Shown piece by piece: positions 9,827 to 18,101 of a stretch of 64,000 bases of DNA. The DNA lies in contig OZ244040.1 of the NCBI GenBank assembly GCA_965215035.1, positions 1,860,001 to 1,924,000 on the forward strand, given 5' to 3'. Position 1 is the stretch's first letter. Each line of letters starts with the position of its first letter. The translations under genes and the position numbers were made by a program. A model generated the notes under the pieces. That model was not told where the DNA came from and did not search any database. It saw nothing but the letters and a program-made list of their open reading frames with translations. The DNA is from Azophilus sp965215035 (GTDB taxonomy: Bacteria > Pseudomonadota > Gammaproteobacteria > Pseudomonadales > Azotimanducaceae).

Positions 9827-9914
9827 TATGTCGATCGGTCGACAGACCACGACAGGAAGTGGTTGTGCGGCCTGCAAGGTTCCGCATGTGGTGGCTTGTC
9901 AACCAATCGATATA
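9827..9914. repeat. 88-bp inverted-repeat element, copy 1
   Basis: This 88-bp unit begins TATGTCGATCGGTCGACA and ends with TGTCAACCAATCGATATA, so its ends are inverted repeats matching at about 15 of 18 positions. It recurs at 38128 and 38723. By eye it matches copy 2 at about 75 of 88 bases. A short palindrome lies inside all copies (TGCGG-C-CCGCA type in copies 2 and 3, degenerate here). The unit encodes nothing convincing and sits between the MBL hydrolase and hmgA 3' ends. It looks like a MITE or REP-type element. Confidence 0.85.
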
Positions 9915-9923
9915 GGTTCCAAG

Positions 9924-11246
9924 TCAGCCTTCCCGGGGGGTTTCCCGTTCTGACTGCGCCTGTCCCGTAAACCTTCGCCGTAGCGTCCGCCAGCAGTCGG
10001 CGTAGTTCAGTTGCCGGGCCGGCGTATTCAATGCGAACGGCGTAGGCTCTATGATCAGCGAGGTCTCGAACATGAACGCCAGCGTGTTGTCGAGGTACCT
10101 CGGCGCCAGTTCGGCATCGCTGGCCGCGGCGAAGGTCGCGGCATCCGGCCCATGCGGCGTCATGCAGTTGTGCAGGCTGGCGCCGCCGGGCAGGAAGCCC
10201 TCGGCCTTGCCATCGTAGACGCCCCGGATCAGCCCCATGAATTCGCTCATAACATTGCGGTGGTACCAGGGTGGACGGAAGGTGTCCTCGGCGACCACCC
10301 AGCGCGGCGGAAAGATCACGAAATCCACATTGGCGACGTCCGCCACGGCAGAGGGCGAGGTCAGCACGGTATTGATGCTGGGGTCGGGGTGGTCGAAGCT
10401 GACCGATCCCATGACGTTGAAGCGGTCGAGGTCGTAGCGGTAGGGTGCCGAGTTGCCGGTCCAGGCGACCACATCGAGCGGCGAGTGATGCAACTCGGCG
10501 ACGAATAGGTTGCCGGCGAACTTGGTCACCAGCTCGAATGATCCCGCCCGGTCTTCGAACGCGGCCACGGGATACTGGAAATCGCGGTCGTTGGCGTAGC
10601 CGTTCGCGCCCACCGGGCCCCGCTCCGGTAGCTGGAAGGGCGCACTGTAGTTTTCCAGGACATAGCCGCGGGCCGTCTCGCCGACCAGATCGATGCGCCA
10701 TCGCATGCCTCTTGGCAGCACGCAGATGGCGCCGGGGGCAGCCGCCAGCACGCCGCATTCCGTATGCACGGCCAGTTCGCCCAGTTGTGGCACCAACAAC
10801 AGTTCGCCGTCGGCGTTGCAGAAGAAGCGGTTGTCCATGGAACGATTGGCCCGATAGAGGTGGATGCCGATGCCGGTGCGGCCCGCGCAGTCGCCGTTTG
10901 CCGCTAGGGTGGCCAGCCCGTCGATGAAGTCGGCCGGGGCTTCGGGGATTTCCAGCGGATTCCAGCGCATCGGGTCAGGGGGCGGATTGCCTTGGGAGAG
11001 GGGTGCCGTCTGCAGCAATTCGTGCGAGATCGGGCGATAGGCACCCTGGAGTACAGAGGGGCGGATGCGGTAGAACCAGGTACGCCGGTTGGTTGCGCGT
11101 GGCGCGGTAAAAGCGGTGCTGCTGAACTGCTCGGCGTAAAGTCCGTAGGCGACCTGTTGCGGACTGAACCTGCCCCGTGGCAGGGCGCCGGCCAGCGCTT
11201 CGGATTCGTGCTCGTTGCCGAACCCCGACAGGTAGGATGGTTTCAT
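9924..11246 (-). CDS. hmgA: Homogentisate 1,2-dioxygenase
   Basis: 440 residues, the family's normal length. It opens with YLSGFGNEHESEALAGALP and contains the iron-binding region FRPPWYHRNVMSEFMGLI (His and Glu ligands) followed by LHNCMTPHGPD (His ligand). It opens the aromatic ring of homogentisate to maleylacetoacetate in phenylalanine/tyrosine breakdown, in the cytoplasm, with Fe(II) and O2. The ATG overlaps the upstream P450 stop by 4 bp, so it is the last gene of a seven-gene minus-strand operon. The usual partners (maleylacetoacetate isomerase, fumarylacetoacetase) are not adjacent, so hmgA here is attached to a different pathway block. Confidence 0.96.
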   Translation of the reverse strand: MKPSYLSGFGNEHESEALAGALPRGRFSPQQVAYGLYAEQFSSTAFTAPRATNRRTWFYRIRPSVLQGAYRPISHELLQTAPLSQGNPPPDPMRWNPLEIPEAPADFIDGLATLAANGDCAGRTGIGIHLYRANRSMDNRFFCNADGELLLVPQLGELAVHTECGVLAAAPGAICVLPRGMRWRIDLVGETARGYVLENYSAPFQLPERGPVGANGYANDRDFQYPVAAFEDRAGSFELVTKFAGNLFVAELHHSPLDVVAWTGNSAPYRYDLDRFNVMGSVSFDHPDPSINTVLTSPSAVADVANVDFVIFPPRWVVAEDTFRPPWYHRNVMSEFMGLIRGVYDGKAEGFLPGGASLHNCMTPHGPDAATFAAASDAELAPRYLDNTLAFMFETSLIIEPTPFALNTPARQLNYADCWRTLRRRFTGQAQSERETPREG

Positions 11247-12451
11247 ACCCGCATCTTAAGCGCCTTCAAGCCGCGAAACCTCAACCTGGGATGGTATTCG
11301 GGATCGACCCTGATTTCCGGCGCATCGAAAGCCTCGAAGAACGCGCCCAGAGCAATGCGGCCCTCGATGCGGGCCAGCGACATGCCGGCGCAGGCGTGGA
11401 TACCGGCGGCGAATGCCAGGTGGCGATTGGGGGCTCGGTCGATATCCAAGGCCTGGGGGTTCGCGAAGGCGCGGTGGTCGCGGTTGGCGGCACCGATGCA
11501 GAGCGTAATCTGGTCTCCGGCGCGGAAATGGTGCCCGCCCACGGTGACCGGGGCGGTTGCCTGCCGGTTACCGAGTTGCACAGGGCTCTGATAGCGCAGA
11601 ATCTCCTCGACCGCCGTTCGGATGGATGCCGGGTGCGCCCGCAGGCGTCGCCGCGCATCGCCGTGCAGGCTGAGCATGTGCATGCCGTTGCCGATCAGGT
11701 TGGTGGTGGTTTCGTGCCCCGCGTTCAACAGGAAGATGCAGTTGTGCAGCAATTCGGCTTCGCCGAGTTCGCCGCTGTCGGCCCGCTCCATCAGCGAGCG
11801 CAGCACATTGTGTCGCTCCGGTGCCGGGCAACGCCGGCGATAGTCGATAAGGTCGCGCAGGTAGGCTAGGAACTCCCGCACCGCCGCATTGCCGATACGT
11901 GCCTGTTCCGGGGAAATGGCGGGCTCCAGGGCACCCAGGATGGCGAGCGACCAGCGCCGCAGGTGGGAGCGCTCCGAAGTCGGCACGGCGAGCAGGGTGC
12001 AGATGATCTCCACCGGTATCGCCGCGGCGTAGTCTTCGATGGCATCGAATTCCCGGCGTTCCCTGAGTTCCGCGATGCGCCCCCGCACGAAACGTTGCAG
12101 TGCCGCCACGATCGGTTGCATGTTTTTGGGTTTCAGGGCATTGGCGATGGTCTCCCGAACCCGGGTGTGATAAGGGGGATCGTTGAATACCAGGCTGGTG
12201 GTGTGGTGTTCATAGAGCGGCGAGTCGCCGAACTTCGGCCGGAAGAACACCCGCTTGTCCGAACTGAAGGCATCGCCCTGGTAGATGGCCACACAGTCGG
12301 CGTGCCGGGTGACCAGCCAGGAGCCATCGCCTAGGCGATGGATGGGTTGCCGTTCCTGTAGGGTCGCGTACCAGGGAAAGGGGTTCGCCACGAACCCTTC
12401 CGGCGGGCATTCGAGACTGAACTGCAAGGTGTCGGGCGCGGGTTCGCTCAT
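11243..12451 (-). CDS. Cytochrome P450 (canonical)
   Basis: 402 residues from the ATG at 12451, which overlaps the stop of the gene upstream (ATGA); a longer frame to 12565 lies within that gene. It has the I-helix oxygen-binding motif AGHETT, the K-helix ExxR (EILRYQSP) and a heme loop FAAGIHACAGMSLAR with the thiolate cysteine near residue 354. Soluble bacterial class I P450s take electrons from a ferredoxin; a suitable [2Fe-2S] ferredoxin gene lies at 38266. Coupling to hmgA downstream and the UGSC genes upstream suggests hydroxylation of an aromatic or related substrate, but the substrate is not shown by the sequence. Confidence 0.93.
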   Translation of the reverse strand: MSEPAPDTLQFSLECPPEGFVANPFPWYATLQERQPIHRLGDGSWLVTRHADCVAIYQGDAFSSDKRVFFRPKFGDSPLYEHHTTSLVFNDPPYHTRVRETIANALKPKNMQPIVAALQRFVRGRIAELRERREFDAIEDYAAAIPVEIICTLLAVPTSERSHLRRWSLAILGALEPAISPEQARIGNAAVREFLAYLRDLIDYRRRCPAPERHNVLRSLMERADSGELGEAELLHNCIFLLNAGHETTTNLIGNGMHMLSLHGDARRRLRAHPASIRTAVEEILRYQSPVQLGNRQATAPVTVGGHHFRAGDQITLCIGAANRDHRAFANPQALDIDRAPNRHLAFAAGIHACAGMSLARIEGRIALGAFFEAFDAPEIRVDPEYHPRLRFRGLKALKMRV

Positions 12452-13611
12452 TGGGTATTCCCGGAACCGCGCCCCCCATCGGCTGCTCGCGCCTCGCGAA
12501 GCAGGTCGGTATCGGCCGGGCGGGAGGTGCCCTGTCGAGTGTCGTCGGCCAGCGGCACCTCGCAAAACTGGTTCGTATCCACCCTAACCTGAATGGCGCG
12601 GTTGCGATGCGGTCCGGCGCACCAGGTCGGCATGACCATGGAATACAGGCCGGCACCGCCGGCTGTCAGGATGAGGATGTCGCCGGGGTCGCTGAAGCAG
12701 CGCACCTCGTCGCCGTTTCCCGCTCGACCGGCGAATGACGGCTCGTAGTGCGCCAGCCGAGAAAAGGGATGGGCCGCGAACCCCAATAGTCGCTCGGCGA
12801 TCTCGGCACGGGACAGCCCGGCATCGGCCAGGATGGCGGCGTGCTCCGGGTTCAGCACCACGACGGCGGCGCCGCCGCGCAGCACCGCGTTGTTCGTCGC
12901 CAGGTTGGCGAGCCCTATGGCGAGCACCTCCAGGAGTCGTTGGTGGCGCTCGGGGTCATCGCCGTCGCCGCTGAATAGAACGGAGTGGGGCGCTTCCGCA
13001 CCGATAACGGTTACCACGCTCTCGTCGGCGTGGAATCCGCTGTCCACGTGCAGCGGCGGCAGCGGGCTCGCCTCCTCGTCCTCGGCCAGGCAATAGGTGA
13101 ACTTGCCGGGATGCCCGAGCAGGGCCATGTCGGATTGGCCCGGTCGTCCGCCGCCGATGTTAATCATCGCCAGCCGCAGTGCACGGCCGATACTGGCGTT
13201 GGCGCGGTGGCCGGGGCCAAGGGCGCCGAACCCCGAGGCGATGGGGCCGCACCAGCGCCGGGCCGGTCCGTTGACGATGATCAGCGGTGCCGTGCAGTGG
13301 GTCGTGGCCTGCATTTCCGTGAGGTCGAAGCGCACATCCAGTACGGCGCGAACCGCCGCCATCACCACCGGCATGTAGTCTGGCAGGCAACCCGCCATTA
13401 CCGCGGCGACCGCGACCTTCTCGACCGTGGCGATGCCCATGGCCGGCCCCATCTCGCCCAGCACAAGGTCGCGGTCTACACCGCTGGCTAGGATCATACG
13501 GTCAACACGCGCCGCTGTCGGCACGACCACCGGCAGCCCATCGGTGCAGCTCAGTTCGTGCAGGCGCTCGAGTGCGGCCGCTTCGTCGGTCGCGGTCAAC
13601 AGGTTGCTCAA
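12448..13611 (-). CDS. UGSC-linked conserved protein of unknown function
   Basis: 387 residues from a TTG start at 13611 that overlaps the selenoprotein stop (TTGA). I do not recognise a named domain. Conserved-looking blocks are SCTDGLPVVVPTAARVDRMI, MGIATVEKVAVAAVMAGC, MQATTHCTAPLIIVNGPA, GPGHRANASIGRALRL and LLGHPGKFTYCLAEDEEASP. There is no signal peptide or membrane segment. Several Cys and His occur in these blocks and could be catalytic or metal-binding. Translational coupling to the UGSC selenoprotein on one side and the P450 on the other suggests the selenoprotein and this protein form one complex or consecutive steps. The 3' 30 residues are polar and probably disordered. Confidence 0.75.
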   Translation of the reverse strand: MSNLLTATDEAAALERLHELSCTDGLPVVVPTAARVDRMILASGVDRDLVLGEMGPAMGIATVEKVAVAAVMAGCLPDYMPVVMAAVRAVLDVRFDLTEMQATTHCTAPLIIVNGPARRWCGPIASGFGALGPGHRANASIGRALRLAMINIGGGRPGQSDMALLGHPGKFTYCLAEDEEASPLPPLHVDSGFHADESVVTVIGAEAPHSVLFSGDGDDPERHQRLLEVLAIGLANLATNNAVLRGGAAVVVLNPEHAAILADAGLSRAEIAERLLGFAAHPFSRLAHYEPSFAGRAGNGDEVRCFSDPGDILILTAGGAGLYSMVMPTWCAGPHRNRAIQVRVDTNQFCEVPLADDTRQGTSRPADTDLLREARAADGGRGSGNTQ

Positions 13612-14135
13612 TGGGCCAGGGCCTCGATGATTTTTGGCGCGATGGCGGCGGCCACGGCTTCCAGGTTGGCCGCGCCCGTGCCCGCAACCGGGTGCGGCAG
13701 GCGGATACGCGGTGCCTCGGGCATGCCAAGGGATGCCGCCACAAAGTCGCCCTGGGGCCAGAAATCTTCCGTCACCAGGGATACCGCCGGAATGCCCAGT
13801 CGAGCGATTGCGATGCCGTCACGCACGGTGCCGGTGGTGCAACTGCCTCAGTGGCCGTACGCGGTAACTGCGGCCTGACAGCCGTTTTTTATTTTCTCGA
13901 GTAACTCGGGCGGGGCCGGTATGGAGGCGTTGCCCTTGTTGAAGGTGTGTATGGTCAAGCCCGGCAACAGCGGTTTCAGCGCATCGGCAACCTTTTCCAG
14001 GAACACCTCGGAGTCGGGAAATCCGTTGGCTAGGAATGCCATGCTGACATCGTTCATGCGCGCCAGATCGATGCCGAGGCCATAGGGTTCGCGCCGAACG
14101 CCGGTGGCCGCGCGCGGGTCGTGGAACTGGAGCAT
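13608..14135 (-). CDS. UGSC-family selenoprotein (in-frame TGA decoded as selenocysteine)
   Basis: 175 residues if the TGA at 13850-13848 is read as selenocysteine. The frame runs NGCQAAVTAYGH, then TGA, then GSCTTGTVRDG without any break, giving U-G-S-C, the motif that names the UGSC (seleno)protein family; Cys-containing homologues have CGSC. The part before the TGA is 95 residues (ATG at 14135 after a GGAGA site), the part after is 79 residues and ends ALAH, overlapping the next start by 4 bp. Conceptual translation that stops at TGA splits this gene and loses the active site. The U-x-x-C spacing suggests redox or thiol chemistry, but the reaction is unknown. It is the fourth gene of the operon. 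Sec insertion needs selA/B/C/D elsewhere in the genome. Confidence 0.88.
13822..13841 (-). promoter_or_regulatory. Possible bacterial SECIS stem-loop after the UGA
   Basis: Bacterial selenocysteine insertion elements lie within the coding region just 3' of the UGA. Here the mRNA 10 to 29 nt from the first base of the UGA can form a short stem (UGCAC with GUGCG, one G-U pair) closing a 10-nt loop that contains GG. The position is right; the stem is short and the loop does not closely match the E. coli fdhF element. This is a weak prediction that needs a SECIS model to score it. Confidence 0.3.
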
Positions 14136-14192
14136 GGTTGGTTCTCCGTAGCGAATGCGCCCCCATCATAGCGCAGGGTGGTTGCGTAAAGC

Positions 14193-15047
14193 TCAGGCCG
14201 TTGCAGCACGAGGGTGGTCTTGAGCCCAGGCCCGGGCCGCATCCGAGGCTACCCATCTGAGGCTATTGCCGAGCAGCCGGCGGAAGCCCGGATTGCCGAA
14301 GGCGGCGGGGCCGTCGCCGACATCCGAGGCGACCACCGGGCTTGCCCCAACGCGGTTGGCCCAGACAATCAGGTCGCTGCCGGGTGGATGTCTCCAGTTC
14401 GCCTGCTCTTCGGGTGGCGCCAGCGGTGGCGGCGTGAAGTTCTCGGTGGTGAAGTCGAACTCGCCGCGCAGCAGTGGCTGTACCCGGCTTTCGAATCCAG
14501 TGGTTTTGAGATAGATCTCATCGGTGATCTCGAACCCGCCCTCCAGCCCGTCGAGCACGGGATGTCCGCATTGGGGAACCAGTTTCAGTGTGGGGTTGGG
14601 GTAGGGGCCGTGGCCACCCCGGTAACCGGAGCCCGGCACAGTGACGCCGTCGAGTTCCCCCGCCTGCAGCATGAAGGAAGTGCCGGAGATGCGCCGCCAC
14701 AGCGGCCAAAGGGGCCAGGAGACCGTGGCGTGGTTGAGCAGCACCAGGCCCGTTCCCTTCTTCACCAGAGCCTCGATGCTGGCGCGGTAGCCCTCGGGCG
14801 GGATGCCGGTGTCGTTCGCCCCATCGTGCAGAAGGCCGATGCCGGGGATGCCGGACATGTCGTAGAACAGCACCGCCTGATAGTGGCCGATGTTCTTGGG
14901 CCGCAGCAGCACCTGGGCCGCCGGTTGCTGCACGAGCGTTGCCGCAATGCCCTGCATGCCGGTGAACATGTCGAGAAAGGCGTCGTGATTGAAGTCGTGC
15001 CCCTTGCTGACGATAAGGACGTTTATGGGCTCCATGACGGCGGGCAT
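14193..15047 (-). CDS. ThuA-domain (class I glutamine-amidotransferase-like) protein
   Basis: 284 residues from 15047, or 280 from an internal ATG at 15035 (MEPINVLIVSKGHDFNHDAF). The start with a VLIVSKGHDFNHD strand-loop, the VLFYDMSG segment and LLNHATVSWPLWPLW are typical of ThuA domains, a GATase1-like flavodoxin fold. ThuA proteins are poorly characterised; they are linked to sugar and other catabolic operons and often bind a small molecule. No signal peptide is seen. It lies 57 bp before the selenoprotein and 61 bp after the SDR, so it belongs to the same operon. Confidence 0.8.
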   Translation of the reverse strand: MPAVMEPINVLIVSKGHDFNHDAFLDMFTGMQGIAATLVQQPAAQVLLRPKNIGHYQAVLFYDMSGIPGIGLLHDGANDTGIPPEGYRASIEALVKKGTGLVLLNHATVSWPLWPLWRRISGTSFMLQAGELDGVTVPGSGYRGGHGPYPNPTLKLVPQCGHPVLDGLEGGFEITDEIYLKTTGFESRVQPLLRGEFDFTTENFTPPPLAPPEEQANWRHPPGSDLIVWANRVGASPVVASDVGDGPAAFGNPGFRRLLGNSLRWVASDAARAWAQDHPRAATA

Positions 15048-15108
15048 CCTTGAGTGGTTGTGGTATCGAGGGTTGGTTCCGGGCGATGCGTTGTTCTGCC
15101 GGCCCGCA

Positions 15109-15882
15109 TCAGTTGGGCTGGCCGCCAGCCACGTCCAGGAATTGCCCCGTTGTCCATTCCGCTGCGGGCGAGGCGAAAAACACCGCTGCGGCGGCGCAGT
15201 CCTCGGGCGTTCCGGTGCGGCCCAGTGGAATGGTGGGCCCCAGGGCGGAATGCGCCTCTGCTTCGGAGATCTTCATGGTTTCGACCAGCATCTCGGTGAC
15301 GATTACGCCCGGAGCAATGCAGTTCACGGTGATGCCCTTGGGCGCCAGTTCCACGGCGAGTGTGCGCGTCAGGCTGATCATGCCCATGTTGGCGGCGGAA
15401 TAGACCCCAAAACCGGGCGTTGGCTTGTGCGCGGCGATGGAGATGATATTGATGATGCGGCCGCCGTCGTTCATGCGCTTGGCCGCCTGTTGCGACCCCC
15501 ACCACTTGGTTTTCATGTTGAGCGCCAGTTGCTCGTCGAATTTTTCCAGGGAAATGTCCGGCAGGGAGTACATCTTCCGGTCCAGGTTGCCGCCCGCGTT
15601 GTTCACCATGATGTCGAGCCGGCCAAGCTCGTCGACCACCTGGTCGAGAACCCTGGGAATGGCATCGAAGTCCATGACATCCGCCGATAGGCCGAGGCCC
15701 CGGGTGCCGCGCTCCTCGATCTCTTGTGCGACCGCCTGCACTTCATGGCCGCGCCGCGCGACTACGGCCACATCGGCGCCGCAATCGGCCAGGGCCAGGG
15801 CGATGCCGCGTCCAATGCCGCGGCCGCCGCCCGTGACCACCGCGACCTTGCCGTCGAGGCGAAATCGTTCATGCATGTTCAT
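15109..15882 (-). CDS. Short-chain dehydrogenase/reductase with Asn in place of the catalytic Lys
   Basis: 257 residues, classical SDR length. The cofactor loop TGGGRGIG, the NNAGG motif, the ISIAA serine strand and the PGVIVTEML C-terminal motif are all present. The catalytic Tyr is in VYSAAN, where the family has YxxxK: the codon at the Lys position is AAC (Asn). Without that Lys, the usual lowering of the Tyr pKa and hydrogen bonding to the nicotinamide ribose is lost, so activity may be altered or absent. Second gene of the minus-strand operon, 45 bp after the SnoaL-like gene. Cofactor preference and substrate are not clear. Confidence 0.9.
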   Translation of the reverse strand: MNMHERFRLDGKVAVVTGGGRGIGRGIALALADCGADVAVVARRGHEVQAVAQEIEERGTRGLGLSADVMDFDAIPRVLDQVVDELGRLDIMVNNAGGNLDRKMYSLPDISLEKFDEQLALNMKTKWWGSQQAAKRMNDGGRIINIISIAAHKPTPGFGVYSAANMGMISLTRTLAVELAPKGITVNCIAPGVIVTEMLVETMKISEAEAHSALGPTIPLGRTGTPEDCAAAAVFFASPAAEWTTGQFLDVAGGQPN

Positions 15883-15927
15883 GCTCTTCTCCTAGTGGCT
15901 GGTGAATCTGGCTGATGAGTCGCTGCA

Positions 15928-16341
15928 TCAGGGAGCTTCTTGGGAATCGAGAATGTCGTACACCCGTTTCTGGAAGTACCAGCGTCCCTCGACCTTGATG
16001 TAGTCGTCCTCGTAGCGGCCTGTCACATAGCGCTTGCCGCCATCTTTCTGGTGCAGCACCTCCTGCTGATACCAGGTGCCGTGCGCGGTGTCGCCGTCGA
16101 CGACGATGGGCCCGGCGGAGGCGAAAAATCCCACGAAGGAGAACCCCGCCATGGCCTGTTGCCAAAGGGGATAGAAGTGCTCCTTGCCCTTGATGGGGCC
16201 CGCGCCCGGCAATGTCCAGGTAGCGTCGTCACGCCAATTCGCCTGCCAGGCGTCGCCGTCGAAACGCATCACGGCATCGTTATACGACTCCACCAACTCG
16301 CGAATGGCGAGCCGGTCTTCGATGGGTCCACTGCTGATCAT
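15928..16341 (-). CDS. SnoaL-like/NTF2-fold small protein
   Basis: 137 residues from the ATG at 16341, chosen because AAGGAG lies 9 bp upstream; a longer frame to 16389 has no ribosome site. The sequence (IEDRLAIRELVESYNDAVMR, WRDDATWTLPGAGPIKGKEH, EGRWYFQKRVYDIL) is typical of SnoaL-like polyketide-cyclase/hydroxylating-ring-protein folds that bind hydrophobic compounds. It could be an isomerase, dehydratase or binding protein. It is the first gene of the operon ending in hmgA, so the operon promoter should lie between 16342 and the divergent nudC start. Confidence 0.75.
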   Translation of the reverse strand: MISSGPIEDRLAIRELVESYNDAVMRFDGDAWQANWRDDATWTLPGAGPIKGKEHFYPLWQQAMAGFSFVGFFASAGPIVVDGDTAHGTWYQQEVLHQKDGGKRYVTGRYEDDYIKVEGRWYFQKRVYDILDSQEAP

Positions 16342-16458
16342 GCGGGTGTGCTCCTTGTGGTTTACATGGAAAACCCCGTATCTAACCATGTTGGCGGACC
16401 ACAGGCGAGTCTTGAGACAAATTGAAGCGGAGGGCCCGGAGCCCAGTCAGGCTACACT

Positions 16459-17403
16459 ATGCGTTTGCACTTAGAGGCGCGCATGACGCTTGTTCACAGA
16501 TTTGCCGGCAATCCGCTGGATCGGGCCGATGTCAAGCGTCGCGACGATGCCTGGCTGGCTGCCGCCCAGGCCGATCCATCCAGCCGCTTCCTGCCGTTTT
16601 TCAACCTGGATGTGCTGCTGGCCGAGGGCGGCTTCCTAGGTTGGACACCGCCCTTCGATTGCGGGCGATTGGGCATCGATGTTCCACCGGTGTTCCTGGG
16701 CCTCGCAGCGAGCGTCGCGCACTTTGCGGTGGATGTCTCCGGTTTGGAGGCGCCCGGCTTCCAGCTTGGCCTTGCGGACGGCTGGCGCTTCGAGGATTGC
16801 CGCAGAGCCGCCATGCTGCTGCCCGCCCCGGAAACCGGGATTGTGGCCCAGGCCCGGGCGCAACTCGGTTGGCACCGCAGCCACCGTTTCTGTAGCCAAT
16901 GCGGCGCGCCCACCGAGCAGCGCAAGGGGGGCCATATGCGGCGTTGTCCGGCATGCGGGGCGGAACATTTTCCACGTACCGACCCGGTGGCCATCATGCT
17001 GATCCACAGCGATGGCCGCTGTTTGCTCGGGCAGCCCAAGGGGCCCCTGGTGCGCATGGGCATGTACTCCACCCTGGCTGGCTTTGTCGACCAGGGCGAG
17101 TCCATTGAAGAGGCGGTGCGGCGCGAGGTGCGGGAGGAAGCCGGCATTGAGGTGGGCGAGGTGCGTTACCACTCCTCGCAACCCTGGCCGTTCCCGTCGT
17201 CGCTCATGATCGGCTGTCATGGACTTGCCATGAGCAGCGAAATTCGCATCGACGACGAAGAAATGGCGGATGTGCGCTGGTTCAGCCGCGGTGAGGTCAC
17301 CGCCGCCCTGGAGAACGACAACCCCAATCTCAAGGTGCCGGGCGCCATGGCCATAGCCCATCACCTGATCAAGGCGTGGGCGACGGGGGAGGCCGACCGG
17401 TAG
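16459..17403 (+). CDS. nudC: NADH pyrophosphatase NudC
   Basis: 314 residues, or 306 from the ATG at 16483. It has the zinc ribbon (FCSQCGAP then RRCPACGAEHFPRTDP), the Nudix box (GFVDQGESIEEAVRREVREE) and the NudC-specific SQPWPFPSSLM motif. NudC hydrolyses NADH to NMNH and AMP and removes NAD caps from RNA in the cytoplasm. Its N-terminal domain is present. It is transcribed divergently from the SnoaL-SDR-UGSC-hmgA operon, with only ~120 bp between the starts. Confidence 0.95.
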   Translation: MRLHLEARMTLVHRFAGNPLDRADVKRRDDAWLAAAQADPSSRFLPFFNLDVLLAEGGFLGWTPPFDCGRLGIDVPPVFLGLAASVAHFAVDVSGLEAPGFQLGLADGWRFEDCRRAAMLLPAPETGIVAQARAQLGWHRSHRFCSQCGAPTEQRKGGHMRRCPACGAEHFPRTDPVAIMLIHSDGRCLLGQPKGPLVRMGMYSTLAGFVDQGESIEEAVRREVREEAGIEVGEVRYHSSQPWPFPSSLMIGCHGLAMSSEIRIDDEEMADVRWFSRGEVTAALENDNPNLKVPGAMAIAHHLIKAWATGEADR

Positions 17404-17477
17404 CTCGGGCACCGGCCAAATGTCGGAACCCGGATGATCAAGATGTGCGCGGTGCTGGGCACCATGCCGCTGTTGCT

Positions 17478-17576
17478 GCTGTCCCAGGCAACCTGGCCCC
17501 GACCCCGGGCGCCGGCGGGACAGTTCTCCTCTAGCCACGCCTGGGCTTCCCGGCGGAAATCAGCCAGTTCGCTCAT
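17478..17576 (-). pseudogene. N-terminal relic of an acyl-CoA dehydrogenase
   Basis: On the minus strand an ATG at 17576 opens MSELADFRREAQAWLEENCP, the classic first 20 residues of an acyl-CoA dehydrogenase. After about 33 residues the similarity ends and the frame reads unrelated sequence to about 17364. The rest of the ~380-residue enzyme is missing, so this is a 5' stub left by a deletion or rearrangement that joins the 3' flank of nudC. Confidence 0.6.
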
Positions 17577-18101
17577 TGCTGCAGGTCGCTTGCATGTTCC
17601 AGTGCGGGCGTTCTCGGATATCAATGGAGTACTGCCGGGATGGCCACCGCCAAACAACCGGTGCAAATGTCTAGTGCCGATGCATGGGCATTTGCTTCAT
17701 CGCAGGATGAAAGACGATTGCTTGCGCCAGCAAGGAGCTTGAGCTTCAGCTTGGCGATCCTGATTGCTTCGTGCTGAAGACATAAGAATCCGTCTCGGCT
17801 GGCGTAGATTCGAGTCGCGAGGAGGTACGGATGCCCGTCGTATGCAAGGTCACCGAATGGAACGGCGTATACCTCCCCCAACGCGGGTCGGAACGATACA
17901 GGGTGCCCCTGGGACATCGGACGGGTAGCAAAGGTGTATTCCAGGGCGGGCTCCCTATGGATGTGATGGACCGGTCGCCAATCGGTTCGACAAACCAAGG
18001 CACGTCAATTCGCACAACGATCACCCAACATCTCCTATAGCGGAAGCCTGGTGAAGGGATCAAGAATCCCATACTGGTCGCTTGCAAAAAGGAGTACACT
18101 C
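17577..18101. other. ~500-bp stretch without a recognisable gene
   Basis: Open frames of 70-130 codons exist on both strands (for example minus 17621-17998 and 17746-18132, plus 17831-18040), but none has a convincing start, ribosome site or known motif, and they overlap one another. Base composition is lower in G+C than the flanks. It may be the scar of the rearrangement that truncated the acyl-CoA dehydrogenase. Confidence 0.4.

Noticed and set aside
13848..13850. TGA inside the UGSC gene as a nonsense mutation
   Set aside because: The TGA falls at the first residue of the U-G-S-C motif and both halves stay in one frame in a tight operon; selenocysteine is the simpler reading.
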